Source: Proales similis
Taxonomy: Eukaryota > Rotifera > Eurotatoria > Ploima > Proalidae
Assembly: GCA_019059635.1 (NCBI GenBank)
Contig: JAGVRJ010000007.1
Location: 1,984,001-2,048,000 of the forward strand
Direction of reading: 5' to 3'
Length of the DNA stretch: 64,000 nt
A program made the position numbers and the translations under genes. Below the pieces are notes generated by a model. It was not told the DNA's origin. It ran no database searches and saw only the letters and a program-made list of their open reading frames with translations. Shown here in pieces: positions 22,613-34,259 of the stretch (within the stretch, counting starts at the first letter, position 1; every line of letters begins with the position of its first letter).

Positions 22613-25600
22613 ATGAAGATTCAGACAGGCAACAGGATCAAGTACGCGTCGGACAAGACGCTCAAAGAGAAGCTGCAAATCTGGTTCGTAAAGGACCATC
22701 GCAAAGGTTAGTGGAGTGCAAGTGACTGGCCTCGTCAGCCGCTAATGGCCTCGCAGCAATCAAGTTTCGCATATTCAACCTGGCGCTGAAGATCACCGCG
22801 TGTCTCCTCTACTTGGTCGAGGTGATGATGGACCCGGTGCCGATCAAATACGACACACTCAGTCAACTCTTCCCGAGCAAGTGAGTCCATGTCCATTTTG
22901 ATTAGGCCTTGTTTGAATGCTCTTGTCCGCTCTTCACTCTCTCTCTCTCTCTCTGTTTCGATTCGGTCTTTCTCTATGACGCTTCAAGGGGCATGAGATG
23001 GAAGCTGTTCCAGTACTTGCCGTCGACAATCGGGGCCAACCAACAAAACGTGGCTGAAGTAAACGGCTCGATTGTGAACGAGACCGATTTGATACTCTGG
23101 GACAATATTCTGTTTGTGGAGCGGCATCCGATTGTCCGCCATCTGCAGCTGCTGATTGCCATCTACGGCCTCGTTGAGACCATATTCTACACCTATCTCA
23201 GCTACAATGTGACTCTCTTTTCTTTGTCTCGTTGCTCTCATTTCGAACTAAAACGAGCCAACAGGGAAACCTAATCGGTCGGATTCGCGATCCCTACTTT
23301 GCCATCGAGATTATCTGCACAATACCGTGGATGGCCGAGGTTTGCTTCAGATTTTCACTTTTGCTCGGCGATCGCCTCTACATCTCGAACCAGTACGCTT
23401 GGCCGGCGGCGCACGGCATCTTCATACCGGTCTTTTTGAACTGCTGGCTCATAAAACGCAACCTGAACTACATATTCGTAAGCTTAAGTAAATCAACGCA
23501 ACAAGCAGCTCAACTCGAACGAATAGAGCAGAAAGATCTGAACAACATAAACACGGACCATCAGAGCTCGGTGATCGGGCAGCATCTGATCACTTTGGGC
23601 ACTTTGTTCTCGTGTCTCATATTCACCAGGTAAGTAGCAGGACATATAGGACTCATAGGCAGCCCCACTCAAACCCAGACCGATCGCAAAGTGTGTGCGG
23701 CTTTCAGCACTTGCAACGTGCCAGTCCGAACAAGTCACTGAGTCTGTTCGATTCTCTCTACTACATCATAATCACATTCAGGTGAGCCGAGCCTTTCCAG
23801 TCAACGTGACCGACATCCTAAAACTTGCCGTTCTCTCTCTCTGCCTCCTTCTGCCTCTCAATCTGAACGCTCTTGGCTGTTTCAAGTACGGTGGGATACG
23901 GTAAGACGCGTTCGATCTTGCCTCTATCAAAATGCTCGAGACTGACTGGACTGCTCAAGGTGACATAACGCCCGACACTTGGCCAAGCAAGCTTTACATG
24001 GGCGTGATGATCGTTGTCGCTCTGGTGGTCATACCCACTCAAGTGAGTTGGAGCGCCTCAACTACCAGCTCTGTTGACTTTCAGTGACCTCGTTCGAATA
24101 GATCGAGCAGCTCGCATCGCTCTGGTTCGAAAAGCAAAATCTCGGCGCCTCTTACAGTAGCTCACCTCTCCAGCGTGCCAATTTTCCTCCTTTAATTCTA
24201 ACCATCACCGTCACTAGGCAGCCAGCAAGCGGCCCACGAGCGGCACATTGTCGTTTGCTCCACTTCGCTTCAGTATGACGTCATAATTGACTTTTTGAAC
24301 GAGTTCTACGCGCATCGCAAGAACCAGGTTTGACTGCGTTCTCTTTTCTACAAGCGAGCAAGCAGTGACCCAAATCGTCAAGAATGTGCCCACAATTCTG
24401 CTCTCCTCGTCCGAGCTGGACATTCAGCTGAGAAGCCTTTTGCACACGCCGCTGTGGAAGCAGCGAGTCTATTACATTTACGGTTCGGCATTGCGCGACG
24501 CCGACCTGGCTCGAGCCAAGTAAACTGAGCGGCCACTGAGCAGCGCTGGAAAACAGCTCTTGATCACATTTGCCAAAGGGTTAATCTCGCCAGGGCGGTG
24601 TTCATCATACCCTCGCGGGGCATTGAAAAAGAGCTCGCCGACCAGCACACAATCCTGCGCTCGTGGGCCATCAAGGACTTTGCGCCCAAGACACCGCAGT
24701 TCGTCCAACTCTTTCATCCGGAGAATTCGATTAATTTGAAGTTTGCCGGTAATGCCAATGCATTGAACGATTCTTTGATCGAACTGATCGACCCAAACAA
24801 AGAGCATTTGGTCTGCGAGGACGAGTTCAAGTACGCTTTGCTGGCCAACGACTGCCTGTGTCCGGGCATATCCACTCTCATCACTTTGCTTCTGCACAAA
24901 TCGGCCAAGTGAGCACTCTCCCTGGTTCTGTGTGTCTCTCTCTCTCTTTCTGACTCGTCCGAAATGCTCAATAGACCCATAGGACGCCGCAACTGGCGAA
25001 TGGAAAAGTGGCAAGAGACGTACTCGCACTTGGCCCGAAATGAGATTCACTCGATCGTCGCCGAGCACAGCAAATTTTTCCAAGAGTCGGTGGGCAAGCC
25101 GTTCACTCTGGCCTCTTGCATTGCGCATCGAAGGTCTGACTTGGCTCGTTTGGCTTCAACTTTCAAATTGGCTGACCCACGATTAGATATGGCGTGTGTT
25201 TGATCGGCATCGGCAAGCAAAAGCCCGCCAAGCCAGCAACGAACGAAGAAGAAGAAGAAGACGAGCGAGAGAAGGAGGTGTCGAGTGACAATTCGCAGCA
25301 ACTCTTGTTGAACCAAATTGTGCTCAATCCGGGCGCCAACTATCGCCTCCAGCCGCAGGACATTTGCTTTTACATAAGCATCGTCAAGGAGGAGAACTAT
25401 GACTGGAAGAAGGCCCGACCCAAGTCTTGTAGGTGTCTCATAATCATGCTGGCAATCGCTGCGATGCTGATCGGCTGAATTAAGACGCGATGGAAGAGCT
25501 CTACTTCAACTTGGCCGCAAGCGGGCCCGATCTTGCCCTGCGACAAGCCGCCGCCAAACGGCAAACGGAAGAAGCTCAGGACCAAGACGAGAGCAGCAAG

Positions 25601-27623
25601 TTCGACGTGAGTGCCTTCAATCTCCTTTTATTAAATTGCTCTAACCTGCTCTTGTCAAAGGTTCTCGAGGCTCATGCAACCGACTTCGAAGAGAACAGGC
25701 CAACAGGCTACAAGCGACAAGAGAGCTCGCCAAAAGCCGAGAGCCTCAAGCACCTGCACGATCCCAAAGCAGCCGAGTAAGCCGCCGCTCTTCGATTCTA
25801 CTGAGTCGCAATACTGACATGGCAATATTCCGAAGCATGATTATGAGCCGCCCGCTGAATCCGCTCTACATCGGCTGTGAGCCGCCCGTGTGCAAGCTGC
25901 TCCGCTCGCCCAGTCAACTGTGCTGTCTGGAGCTGAATCGCACATGTGCGCACAAGCATGTGGCCCAGGCGAGCGATTACCATTGGAACAATCGATGCAT
26001 CCTGGTGATCGCCGAGTACGCCACCAACGGCCTCTACAATTTCGTTCTGCCGCTGAGGGCCAAAGTCCGCTCGAACATGTTCATGAGGCCGATCGTCTTC
26101 CTGCTCGAGCATTCGTAGGCCGATTCCACTCATTTCGTTCAGCTGCGCGTTCAATAGACGTGTTTGGTTTCAAGGCCGAGTTTCGATTTTCTCGAAGCAA
26201 TCAGCTGCTTCCCGCTCGTCTACTGGATGCAAGGCTCAATAAACAAGTAACGCAACTGACAAAAACAAACGACTGCTCAGACTGATGGAATCGTTTTTAG
26301 TTTGAGCTCGTTGCTCAGGGCCGGTATAATCGACTCGGACACGGTGATTGTCGTATCGCCTGAAAAGCATGCCAATATAAACGACGACTCACTGACCGAC
26401 TGCAGCAACATTGTGGCCGTGCAGAATCTCTATCGGTAATTGCTTTGCTTTGGCGCTTGGCCGCTCGGACACCTTATGACGGCGGCCGCTGTAGACTCTT
26501 TCCAAAAATCAAAGTGGTCACCGAACTGACCAAAGCGTCCAACATTCGTTTCATGAAGTTCAGAGTCAAAGAGGTGAGTAGCCGCCGCAACAGCGACGAG
26601 ACGAGACTGATTCAAATTCTGCCTTGAAGATGCTCAAAGAAGAGGGCTCGAGCATGTCGTACATGTTTAGGCTGCCGTTCGCCTCCGGCAGTGTGTTTAG
26701 CGCCTCGATGATCGACACGCTTCTCTACCAGACATTTGGCAAGCCCTATCTGATCGAGCTCATTCGCCTGCTGATCGGCATAAACCAATCGCCGGGTAAG
26801 AGACGCTCGCCGATCTCCAACTTGATTTCAGTTTCGTAACTCTTTGCGCTTTGTCAAGGCTCGGGAAACTTGACTTCGGTAAGCTTGCTGGTGGACACTG
26901 GTGGCCGCTGGAGTAACGCTCGCCTCGTCAAACTTAGATCCCGCTGCTGGACGAGGACATGTGGCTGAAGAACTATGGAAACTTGTACAAGAAGCTGATC
27001 GCGAGCACGGGCGAGATTCCGATCGGCCTCTATCGAACCGAGAGCTTCGACAAGAACAGCTCGCCTCATTCGAAAGTAAGTTTCACATCACAGTCAAGTC
27101 GTCGGCAATCGCTGAAAACAACTCAAACCAGCAAAAAAACGACATCGAGCAAATGATTCTGCTCAAAATGAACAAACTGGGCATCAGCACTGACAAGTAC
27201 AAGTTGGCCGAACACAAGCAGAGCGGCGAAAAGTTCTCGTTTGTTCTCATTAATCCGCCGTGCAACTTCCCCCTTAAGCCCGGCGACATAGCCTACTTGT
27301 TGAAGCCAGGCTCGCACTCGGCGCCAAGCTCTCGTTCAGCCAGCGAGCGCACAGACCAGCAATATCTCAATCCGCCCCAGCTGACAGCGGCGCCCTTCTT
27401 CACCAGCCGTCTCTCAATCTACTCACAAGAGCATCTCAGTGTCGAGTCGTCCCGCGACCAGTCGTTTATGAAAAGCTTTAGAGCCAGAGTGAACCGATGG
27501 CTCGGTCTATCGTCCGAACGCAGTCGCTCTTTGTGCGTCGTCAACAACGCCGCGCCCGAAGCGGCCGTCGACTGCCCTAACGAATCGCTCAAACTCAACA
27601 AATGCGATGATCTACAGATTTAG
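22613..27623 (+). CDS. KCNT: SLO2/KCNT sodium-activated potassium channel
   Basis: Plasma-membrane K+ channel alpha subunit with six transmembrane segments and two cytoplasmic RCK domains. Roughly 20 short exons. Matches to human KCNT1 in order: TLKEKLQIWFVKDHRK before S1; IPVFLNCWLIKR; FQHLQRASPNKSLSLFDSLYY; the filter TVGYGDITP; ALVVIPTQIEQL after S6; FLNEFYAHR; ADQHTILRSWAIKDFAP; ANDCLCPGISTLITLLLHKSA; KKYGVCLIG-like YGVCLIGIG; NGLYNFVLPLRA; FMFRLPFASGSVFS; IPIGLYRTES; and a C-terminal FVLINPPCNFPLKPGD. The filter is split so that a 14-nt exon (23887-23900) encodes most of TVGYG. An acceptor at about 22553 precedes the first assigned exon, so at least one 5' exon is missing; the first ATG in the exon (22613) is used here as a placeholder. 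The Asp/Glu-rich insert after IGIGKQK is lineage specific. The C-terminal tail ends at 27623. Confidence 0.93.
23887..23900 (+). other. 14-nt micro-exon coding the K+ selectivity filter
   Basis: Flanked by ...TTTCAAG upstream and GTAAGA downstream. The preceding exon ends TTCAG (23781) and the next begins at 23960 with GTGACATAACG. Joining the three yields IIITFS-TVGYG-DITPDTWP in frame, the invariant pore signature. Skipping the exon would delete the filter and shift the frame. Confidence 0.85.
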
Positions 27624-27787
27624 TCCGCCCGCCCGCCCGCCGCTACTGTCCATATCTTGTTCTCCTTCTTCAAGGCCTCTCATATAAATTCGCTATTTGT
27701 TCTCCCTGTTTTCTTTTATTTATTCTGACCAGGGCGACTGTCGACTCGATTGTGAGTTGCTGTGCAAATGCTGCTGCTGGCCGATGT

Positions 27788-28422
27788 TCACGCGTTCTGC
27801 AGTCTCTTGCTCAGCAAGAAGGCGTCCGACGGCTCAATTCGTTTGTAGTAATGCTCTTTCTTCTCGATTACCTCGAAGCCGAACTTCTTGTAGAACTCGA
27901 TGGCCGATTCGTTGTTCACTTGAACGTGTCTAGTTCGTTGCTTGCGATGAGTCGGTCGCATTTCACTCACGTCCTCGTTTACTTACAGATAGACAGAGTC
28001 GAAGCCGCCGTCCTGGCTGCACTGTTCCAGCACATGGTTCAGAAGGAGTCGGCCTTGAACAAATGTTGAATTCGACCACAGCAACAGCATCGGCTAGAGC
28101 ACTCACCGACACCGTAGCGTCTGTAGGGCGCCAAACAGCCCAGCGTCATGATATACAGGCGTCTGCAATTGTCGCTCGTGTCCACTCGGCAGCAAACGCC
28201 GCCGACCACCACGTCGTTGAAATAGGCTAATTTGAGTCGAATGAGACCATGTACGGCAAAGTGAATGATAGCAATCGTACCGAGCTTGGCCAGGGGCCCC
28301 AGGTCCAGCACGTCCTTGTAAAACTTTTCATTGTACGAGACCGGAAACACGTACTGATTGACTTTTTTCAGCTGCTTTATGTTGTGCACAGTGATGTCGC
28401 CCAGCTCGATTGAGGCACTCAT
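27788..28422 (-). CDS. NAA50: N-alpha-acetyltransferase 50 (NAA50/San)
   Basis: GNAT-family N-terminal acetyltransferase acting on Met-Leu-type N-termini and associated with the NatA complex. Four exons (28422-28281, 28226-28107, 28053-27987, 27929-27788) give 156 residues. Near-identity to human NAA50 in several blocks: IELGDITVHNIKQLKKVNQ; FPVSYNEKFYKDVL; LAYFNDVVVGGVCCRVD; RLYIMTLGCLAPYRRYGVG, which holds the acetyl-CoA binding loop; HVQVNNESAIEFYKKFGFEVIE; and YYKRIEPSDA. The first intron (28227-28280) is 54 nt, a multiple of three, and stop-free in frame, so unspliced RNA would insert 18 mostly hydrophobic residues. A pyrimidine-rich tract ending in TAG abuts the ATG, which suggests an upstream 5' UTR exon. 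The SLO2 gene ends 165 bp away, convergent with it. Confidence 0.96.
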
Positions 28423-28854
28423 CTAAACAGCAGAGCAGAGCGGGGATTTCAAGTTCGCTTCCAGGAGGCACGATTTGAGGCCGAGAGAACTTTTGAAACC
28501 ATGCGACTGCAACGCGCCGCTCGGTCAGCTTCTCTTGCTCGTCTGTGTCGAAACGGTGAAGAAGTAACTTAAACATTTGTCCGACCGGTTGCTTGAGAAT
28601 GCGATATTCGGCTCCAACAAGCATCAGCGGTTGAGTTGCCCAACAAGTGGCTCTGACTCGCCGTCCGACAGCCCGAGAAGACCATTTTAGAGAGAATCAG
28701 CTCAGACTGAGTTGGCGCTGGGAACGGGCAGAGGTGACAGAGGCGGCAAAATTATTCACATTTTCATAATTCGAGTCGAGCACATGACTTTTGAGTTCTG
28801 TGCTTTGAGGTGCGACCATTGAGCGTTCAGACAAGAGCGGACAAAACGAATATA

Positions 28855-29334
28855 ATGTCAAGCAGTGGCGGATACTCGCCGGTGGAAGGCGAAAAGGACG
28901 CGGCCAAGAGCGAGCGAGCTAGCCGAACAGCAGCATCGACGCCAACGGCCAGCGAGAGCAGCTTGGGCGCCGCAGACAACGGCCAGTCGAAGGCCGATCG
29001 CACTCTTGAGCGGCTCAGCAAGGAGATGATCGAAAAAGTCGGCGACTACATCAGCACCGAGATTGACGCTTGTGTGGACGATTACAAAACACTCGAGCAA
29101 ATGAACAGAGCGGTCTGCGAGCGCTACAAACATCTTGGCGCGCAGACGGGCGCCATAAACGAAGAGATGCGCAAACTGGCCGAGTCCTATGCGGTGCTGC
29201 TGCCGCTGCTCGGCCAAGTCGACCAAGTGGAGAAGGGCGTCGCCGAACTCGAGCAGTCTGTACATAAACTGGACGCCTATTCGAAACGACTCGAGGCCAA
29301 GTACAAGCGAATAGCCGAGCAGGGCGGCCACTAA
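28855..29334 (+). CDS. BLOC1S2: BLOC-1 subunit 2 (biogenesis of lysosome-related organelles)
   Basis: Cytoplasmic subunit of BLOC-1 and BORC, which sort cargo to lysosome-related organelles and position lysosomes. Single exon, 159 residues. The Ser/Ala-rich N-terminus is variable. The core is a coiled coil with the family signature EDYKxLExMN (here DDYKTLEQMNRAVCERYKHLG), a LPLLGQVDQVEKGVAELEQ stretch matching human QPYLDQINVIEEQVAALEQ, and KLDAYSKRLEAKYKRI matching human KLDAYSKKLEAKYKKL. The first in-frame ATG is at 28855. THOC7 follows 227 bp downstream on the same strand, with AATAAA near 29375 between the two. Confidence 0.94.
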   Translation: MSSSGGYSPVEGEKDAAKSERASRTAASTPTASESSLGAADNGQSKADRTLERLSKEMIEKVGDYISTEIDACVDDYKTLEQMNRAVCERYKHLGAQTGAINEEMRKLAESYAVLLPLLGQVDQVEKGVAELEQSVHKLDAYSKRLEAKYKRIAEQGGH

Positions 29335-29561
29335 TCACCAAGCAAACGATCAAAAAAATTGAATTGAAAAAAAAAATAAAAGCTTGCCGAATCGTTTTTC
29401 ACTCCAACGGTCAGTCGACTGATTGCGATAGAAGTTGAAGTCTATTCGTCTGAATGACACGAGCTGTTGATTGTCCGAGTAAATACGTGCAAAAGAAAAG
29501 GCAGGAGAGCAGAGAGCACGGCGCGGAGGATTTCGACTGACCGTCTGAGCAGAGTGGAGAG

Positions 29562-30305
29562 ATGAACTTGAGCGAGGATGAGATAATCAAGCGGCGCCTG
29601 CTCACCGAAGGAGACAGTGGCAACGAGGACCGCATGATAAACAAGTTGATTCGCACGTTTGTGAAATGGAGCAAATGCGAGCCTCAGTCGCCTCAGATCG
29701 AAGAGGATCTGTTCGAGCAGCTGAGCGCCTCTCTGTCTCACGTGGAGTTCAATTTGAACAAGAACCATCTGGTGCTTGAGATGAACAAGATGGAACAGGA
29801 GAAGCTCAGCTCGGTGCATGTACAGATAAACAAAGAAATAGAACGAGCGCAGAGTCAAATAGTCGAGAACAAGCAAGAGCTGCAGAGGGCGCGCAAAGTC
29901 CGCAAGAACCGACAAGAGTACGACATGATTGCGAGGCAGATTTCCAACTACAAGAACAGAATCGAAATGCTGCTTAGCATAAAGAACTTGGAGGAGCGTC
30001 TGGAGAGCCTGAAGCGGCTCGAGGGCGAGTACGATCGCAAGCTTGAGTTCAGACGAAAGAAGTTCGCTGTGGTGCTGCAGTCGCTCAACTCGCTCAAATG
30101 CCTGATCGAGTCGGACATGAAGCTTGAAGAGCTCGGCGAGCAGGAGATGGTCACCGTGGAAAAGGCCGAACAAGCAGAGGGCGATGAGGAGACCGCCGAC
30201 GAAATGGACGCCGAAGAGCAAAACTTGAAAAGGAGCAAGCGACGCTCGGCCACCAACGAACAGCAGCCGCAGTCGAATGGCGACGTTCAAATGGAAGAGA
30301 GCTGA
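29562..30305 (+). CDS. THOC7: THO complex subunit 7
   Basis: Nuclear subunit of the THO/TREX complex, which couples transcription to mRNA export. Single exon, 247 residues against 204 in human. Matches: EDEIIKRRLLTEGD with human DDEVIRKRLLIDGD; RMINKLIRTFVKW with RRINLLVKSFIKW; HVEFNLNKNHLVLEMN; KVRKNRQEYDMIARQI with RIRKNRQEYDALAKVI; and KLEFRRKKFAVVLQSL with KLELRRKQFHVLL. The rest is coiled coil. The C-terminal tail is acidic with a basic KRSKRRS motif, probably a nuclear localisation signal, and is longer than in vertebrates. The gene is convergent with the CIMAP gene 150 bp away. Confidence 0.95.
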   Translation: MNLSEDEIIKRRLLTEGDSGNEDRMINKLIRTFVKWSKCEPQSPQIEEDLFEQLSASLSHVEFNLNKNHLVLEMNKMEQEKLSSVHVQINKEIERAQSQIVENKQELQRARKVRKNRQEYDMIARQISNYKNRIEMLLSIKNLEERLESLKRLEGEYDRKLEFRRKKFAVVLQSLNSLKCLIESDMKLEELGEQEMVTVEKAEQAEGDEETADEMDAEEQNLKRSKRRSATNEQQPQSNGDVQMEES

Positions 30306-30455
30306 GCATCTACGAACCAATATGCCTCTGAACTGCCTGTGTCCTTCAGTTCGTGGCCCGCTAATTTCTCACTCTTTCGGTCTCAGTTACAAAACGTAAA
30401 TTCATTTATTCTCAATACACTGACTCTCAACACAACAACAAGTGCCGTGGTCGTC

Positions 30456-31470
30456 CTAGTCGTCCTGAATGCTCCTGTAGCCAGTGGTGCAAAACTCCGA
30501 GTGTCGTATGCCCAGTGTGGGCATTGGCGCACTCCGATAGACCACCTTGACCTTTTCGGTGGCGTACTGATTCGGCGCCGGATTGAGCGTGCGCTGCTCA
30601 GGCGGATAGTTGCGGCCCACAATGCTCCAGGTGGGCGCTTTGGCCTTGACGAAATCCACACGTGTGTCGTAGAACTGGGGACTGGAATTGTCCATGCCGT
30701 ACGTGGTGCTCATGAATTTCGTGCGCGCTTTGTCCGAACCACTTTTCAATCTCGTTTTAGTTTTTCTCAAACTAGAGGGCTTACATGCGATCGAGTATTG
30801 AGGAGCATTTCGCGCGTTGGTCAGCAGACTGCGCTGGCCGATTTGGCCTCTTACTTCGTACTGATTGGGGCCCACGTTGTGAACTGGAATTTCCAGATGC
30901 TTGTGCTTGGTAGCAATTGTGTATGCCGGCGCTCTGGTACGGTAGACGTCCGTGTTGCCGCTTTTTGGATAATCGGCGGGTCCTTTGAGTTGAATGTTCA
31001 AGTCTAAGGCAAAGTGAGCTGATGACAGAGTGCGCTTGCCTGGGCCAATCCACGACTGGCTCTTCTTGCCTCGGCCCAGCAAGTGACTGGACGGAGCCGA
31101 CATCCGACCTCGATAAGTCACATTTGACAGAGGAAGATAGGCCGGTCCAGGCGACTGGGACATTTGCGCTAAGGAAAAGATGATTCAAAACTGAACACTA
31201 AAGGTCAGGCTTCCGCTTTACTTACTCGGATCCTTGAACCGGCCGCTCATGGTGTAGGCTGGCCTCTTTTCCAGCAGCGGATTGGCGTTCAAATAGCCCA
31301 CACTTGACGGTAGCATGTACTTGGGCCCTTCAATCAGACGAGCGGATTAAGTTGGCAGGGTCAAGATTGACGAGCTGGCAACTACCTGGCGAATTCCATC
31401 TGGCAGCAATGTTCAGTTTGCCATCAGGCAGATAACGACCTTCTGGCTGAGGCGCGCTTTTCGATCTCAT
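30456..31470 (-). CDS. CIMAP1: Sperm-tail PG-rich repeat protein (CIMAP/ODF3 type)
   Basis: Predicted microtubule-associated outer dense fibre protein of cilia or sperm tails. Three or more exons on the minus strand start at ATG 31470 (EGRYLPDGKLNIAARWNSPG) and run through a small exon (PKYMLPSSVGYLNANPLLEKRPAYTMSGRF in two pieces) into a large last exon. It contains several STPGR repeats of the form P-G/N-x-Y...: SPGPAYLP, KGPADYPKSG, VGPNQYEVRG, SSPQFYDTR and PAPNQYATEKV, each followed by a P-x-[WY]-[ST]-[ILM] core such as APAYTIATKH and APTWSIVGR. The end GIRHSEFCTTGY resembles the end of ODF3 (GIRHSEY). Which ODF3/ODF3L paralogue it represents is not clear. A 43-nt GT...AG stretch near 30780 would shift the frame if removed, so it is treated as coding. 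Confidence 0.85.
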
Positions 31471-32892
31471 TTTTGATCGGCGATGGCACAGAGAATCAAC
31501 TCAAACTGAAGACAGAAACAAATAAAAGAAAACGAGCAGGGACGGGTAACCAGCGGATACACGCAAATACGAGTTGTCGTGTTCGTTTTCTTTATCGTCA
31601 AACGAGATAAGGCGAGATTTGAATCCGCTGTCAAGAGAGTAAGAACGCAGAGCGCTCTCTCGTTACTGCTCGAACTGGCAAACCTTTCCTATTTTCTCCA
31701 GTTAAAATCTCTTTTTTTTCGGTTTTATTAGCGTCAAAGAAATAAAGCCGCGTGGTAACTAGGGCCTCTCTATCATCTTGCAAACGGGTCTCTCCCCGTC
31801 GGCCAGGCGTCATCTTCGCAGCGGGCTGCCACGACGCCTGCCAATGCGAGTAAATCGCGCCAACCTGCTCGCCTTGACGAATAGGCCGCATTTACGCATT
31901 TATTACGTCGCCGCGGTAGACTCAACTTGATCAGCTTCATTTAAATTTGATTATTAACGTGATCGGCCTTGTTCTAACCTCGCTTGGTTTGGCTCTCTGC
32001 AGAGCAGATATTCTGCCGCTCTTTCTTGTCCTCTCTCTCGCGCGCGCCTAGCGAGCAAAAGAATTTAAATATTTGATTAGGAAATCTCTGAAGTCAGACA
32101 AACAAACGCAGACTGGCTAAATATTGGCCTCCCACTGCCGCCTGATTGCTCTTCAAGCTTCTCCGCTTTGCTCTCGGTTCTCTCTATTCTTGGACGCTGA
32201 CCTCGCACTTGCTCATCGCTCGTTGTCTCTTTTTTTTCTGTCGAGTAGTCACAACTCGAGACTTCTCCACTTGAAGCGTTTATTCAGCAAGGCGCCCATT
32301 TGCTTGGTTCATCTTTTTGTTTTTGTTGTCCCAGTGGTCGTTGGTCGCAATTTCGCCTCTTTAAAGTGACTTGAAAAACTGCATGAGGTCGTCCATTCTT
32401 CGCCTCACTCATTCAACAACACACAAGAGCTTTAAAAGTGAGTGAGAGAGAGAGTGAGGGGGAGACAGAAAGAGAAAGGGGAGTGATTGCAACTGGACAA
32501 GTTTGAGGTTTGTTTGTTTATTTTCGGCAACGAAATTAAATAAAAGAGCCGAATAGAGAAAGAGTGCGAGGAAAAGGGCGACGAGAGGCGCAAGGTCGAA
32601 AAAGTTTTGCTTTGTTTACGTTGCTGCAGGCAGGCAGGTGGCTGATTTACGAACAGAGCGCAACAACGAGCAGGCAGGAAAAACAATCAAAAACGAGAGA
32701 CTGGCAACCAGCGGCTCACAACAGCATTGCCCTAATAGCTCTCTCTCTCTCTCTTTTTCTCTTTCTCTCTTTCTCTGCATTTCTGTAGAGGCGCAACAAC
32801 AATAACAACAACAATATGTTTACAGGCCTGAACGAGAGCAGGAGTACGCGCACACCGTGCAGTTCCTCAATGCAATCATGATGATGATGATC

Positions 32893-32903
32893 TATAAAGC
32901 GGG
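32893..32903 (+). promoter_or_regulatory. TATA box, copy 1 of TATAAAGCGGG
   Basis: An 11-mer identical to that at 34249-34259. It sits on the plus strand upstream of the RalGDS-like gene and is a candidate alternative promoter. No transcription evidence is available. Confidence 0.35.
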
Positions 32904-34248
32904 TGGAACCTCTTTCTGTTGGCTGCTTTAGGAGCTGAGTCAGCCCAACACGGCTAATTGTTGCTGTTGTTGGATTAGTTCAAGGCCAAGCAGAAACAGG
33001 AGCTGAAGCAGAAACCAGAGGGCAAACAAACATGCTGATGATTGCAAACAAGTGCAAGCAGTTTTTGGCGTTGCTTAACTGCTGCTCAAGCATTTCCTAA
33101 ACATAATTTTTCATTTCATCAAATTTACGCTCGTGTACGCCCCAACGCCACATTTCTCAAACCCGGGCCCGAACGCACTGCCAGCTCAGATCCAGAAGCG
33201 GCCATGTCAGCTCAAAATGGTCAGTTTGTTTGGACTAATTGGCTTCTCTGGCCCGACGAGCGAGGTTGCAGGCGATCGCCATTCTCGCGGCCGTCATTGT
33301 CGATTACTTTTCTCGTTAATTACACCTCTGGCGCTGCCTTCTTTTTGTTTATTCACTTTGTCGTTTCGACGTGCAATATCCCAAATTGACTTTTAGTCAC
33401 CAACACTTGGACAACAAACGCTGAGAGCCTTAAAGACCACCGAGCGCACCAGTGAGTTAAAGAGTAAGTGAGCACCAGTGACTGATTGAAACAGACCGAA
33501 CGAGCGAGCCAGAGAGAGAGAGAGAGACTGGGCCGCGCTCCTTGTTTGAGCTATTGGCGCTGCTCGTCTAGCTTTTGTTATCGCGTTCGCCGATTCGAGT
33601 TGGGGTTCTGGTTTCAATTATAGCATCGAATAGCCCCATTGTCGATTGCACTCGACGCATTATTACTCATTTAGAATCATCGTCTTGTTTTTATTTTGTT
33701 CATTCTTTTAACGTTCTTTTGTTGTTGCTGCTGCTTTTGAGTGCTGGTGGTCGACACATGCTTCAGGCGGAATTGAGATCGCCGAGCCAATCAGACATGC
33801 AGCGGCAAGTAGATAATCTGGAATCTTGGCTTGTTCTGACCACTGCGCTCGGAGTCGTGGTTGCCAATTCAATTCGATTTTCCCTCCAAATGCTTTGCAG
33901 CCGCTCTCTCTCTCTTTTGTTTCTATTTTGAATGGCGGCGACGGCTCATTTGGTGCAGCACGCGCGCTCAGTCTATTGTTGTGCGTCTATCGAATGGATT
34001 AGCCCATTTGCCATTTAGGTCATAGTCCAAGTCATCGTCGAAGCCAGCGAAACAACAAAGAAAAAGTAACAGTCGAGCGAGGCACGAGTCGGATTAACAT
34101 CAACAGCACACACACACACACACACACCAAGACACACGCACTCGGACTATTTGAAAGCGAATGAGGTCGATTGGTAAATTAGCCTTCGCAATTCGCACAA
34201 TTGACAGTCAAATGTCAAATGTCTTGTTCACCTGCACATAATTATATG

Positions 34249-34259
34249 TATAAAGCGGG
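34249..34259 (+). promoter_or_regulatory. TATA box, copy 2 of TATAAAGCGGG
   Basis: Same 11-mer as at 32893, preceded by AT-rich sequence and followed about 30 bp later by a pyrimidine-flanked region suitable for initiation. Candidate second promoter of the RalGDS-like gene. Confidence 0.4.

Noticed and set aside
28328-28684. Minus-strand open frame of about 98 codons upstream of NAA50
   Set aside because: It overlaps the NAA50 coding start in another frame and crosses the pyrimidine-rich acceptor next to the NAA50 ATG, so it is more likely the NAA50 leader region.
30775-30820. A 43-nt GT...AG intron in the CIMAP gene
   Set aside because: Removing it shifts the frame into an early stop, while reading through preserves the repeat protein.
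33042-33396. Possible alternative first exon ending MSAQN before a GTCAGT donor
   Set aside because: Attractive splice context, but no receiving exon in a matching phase could be shown.
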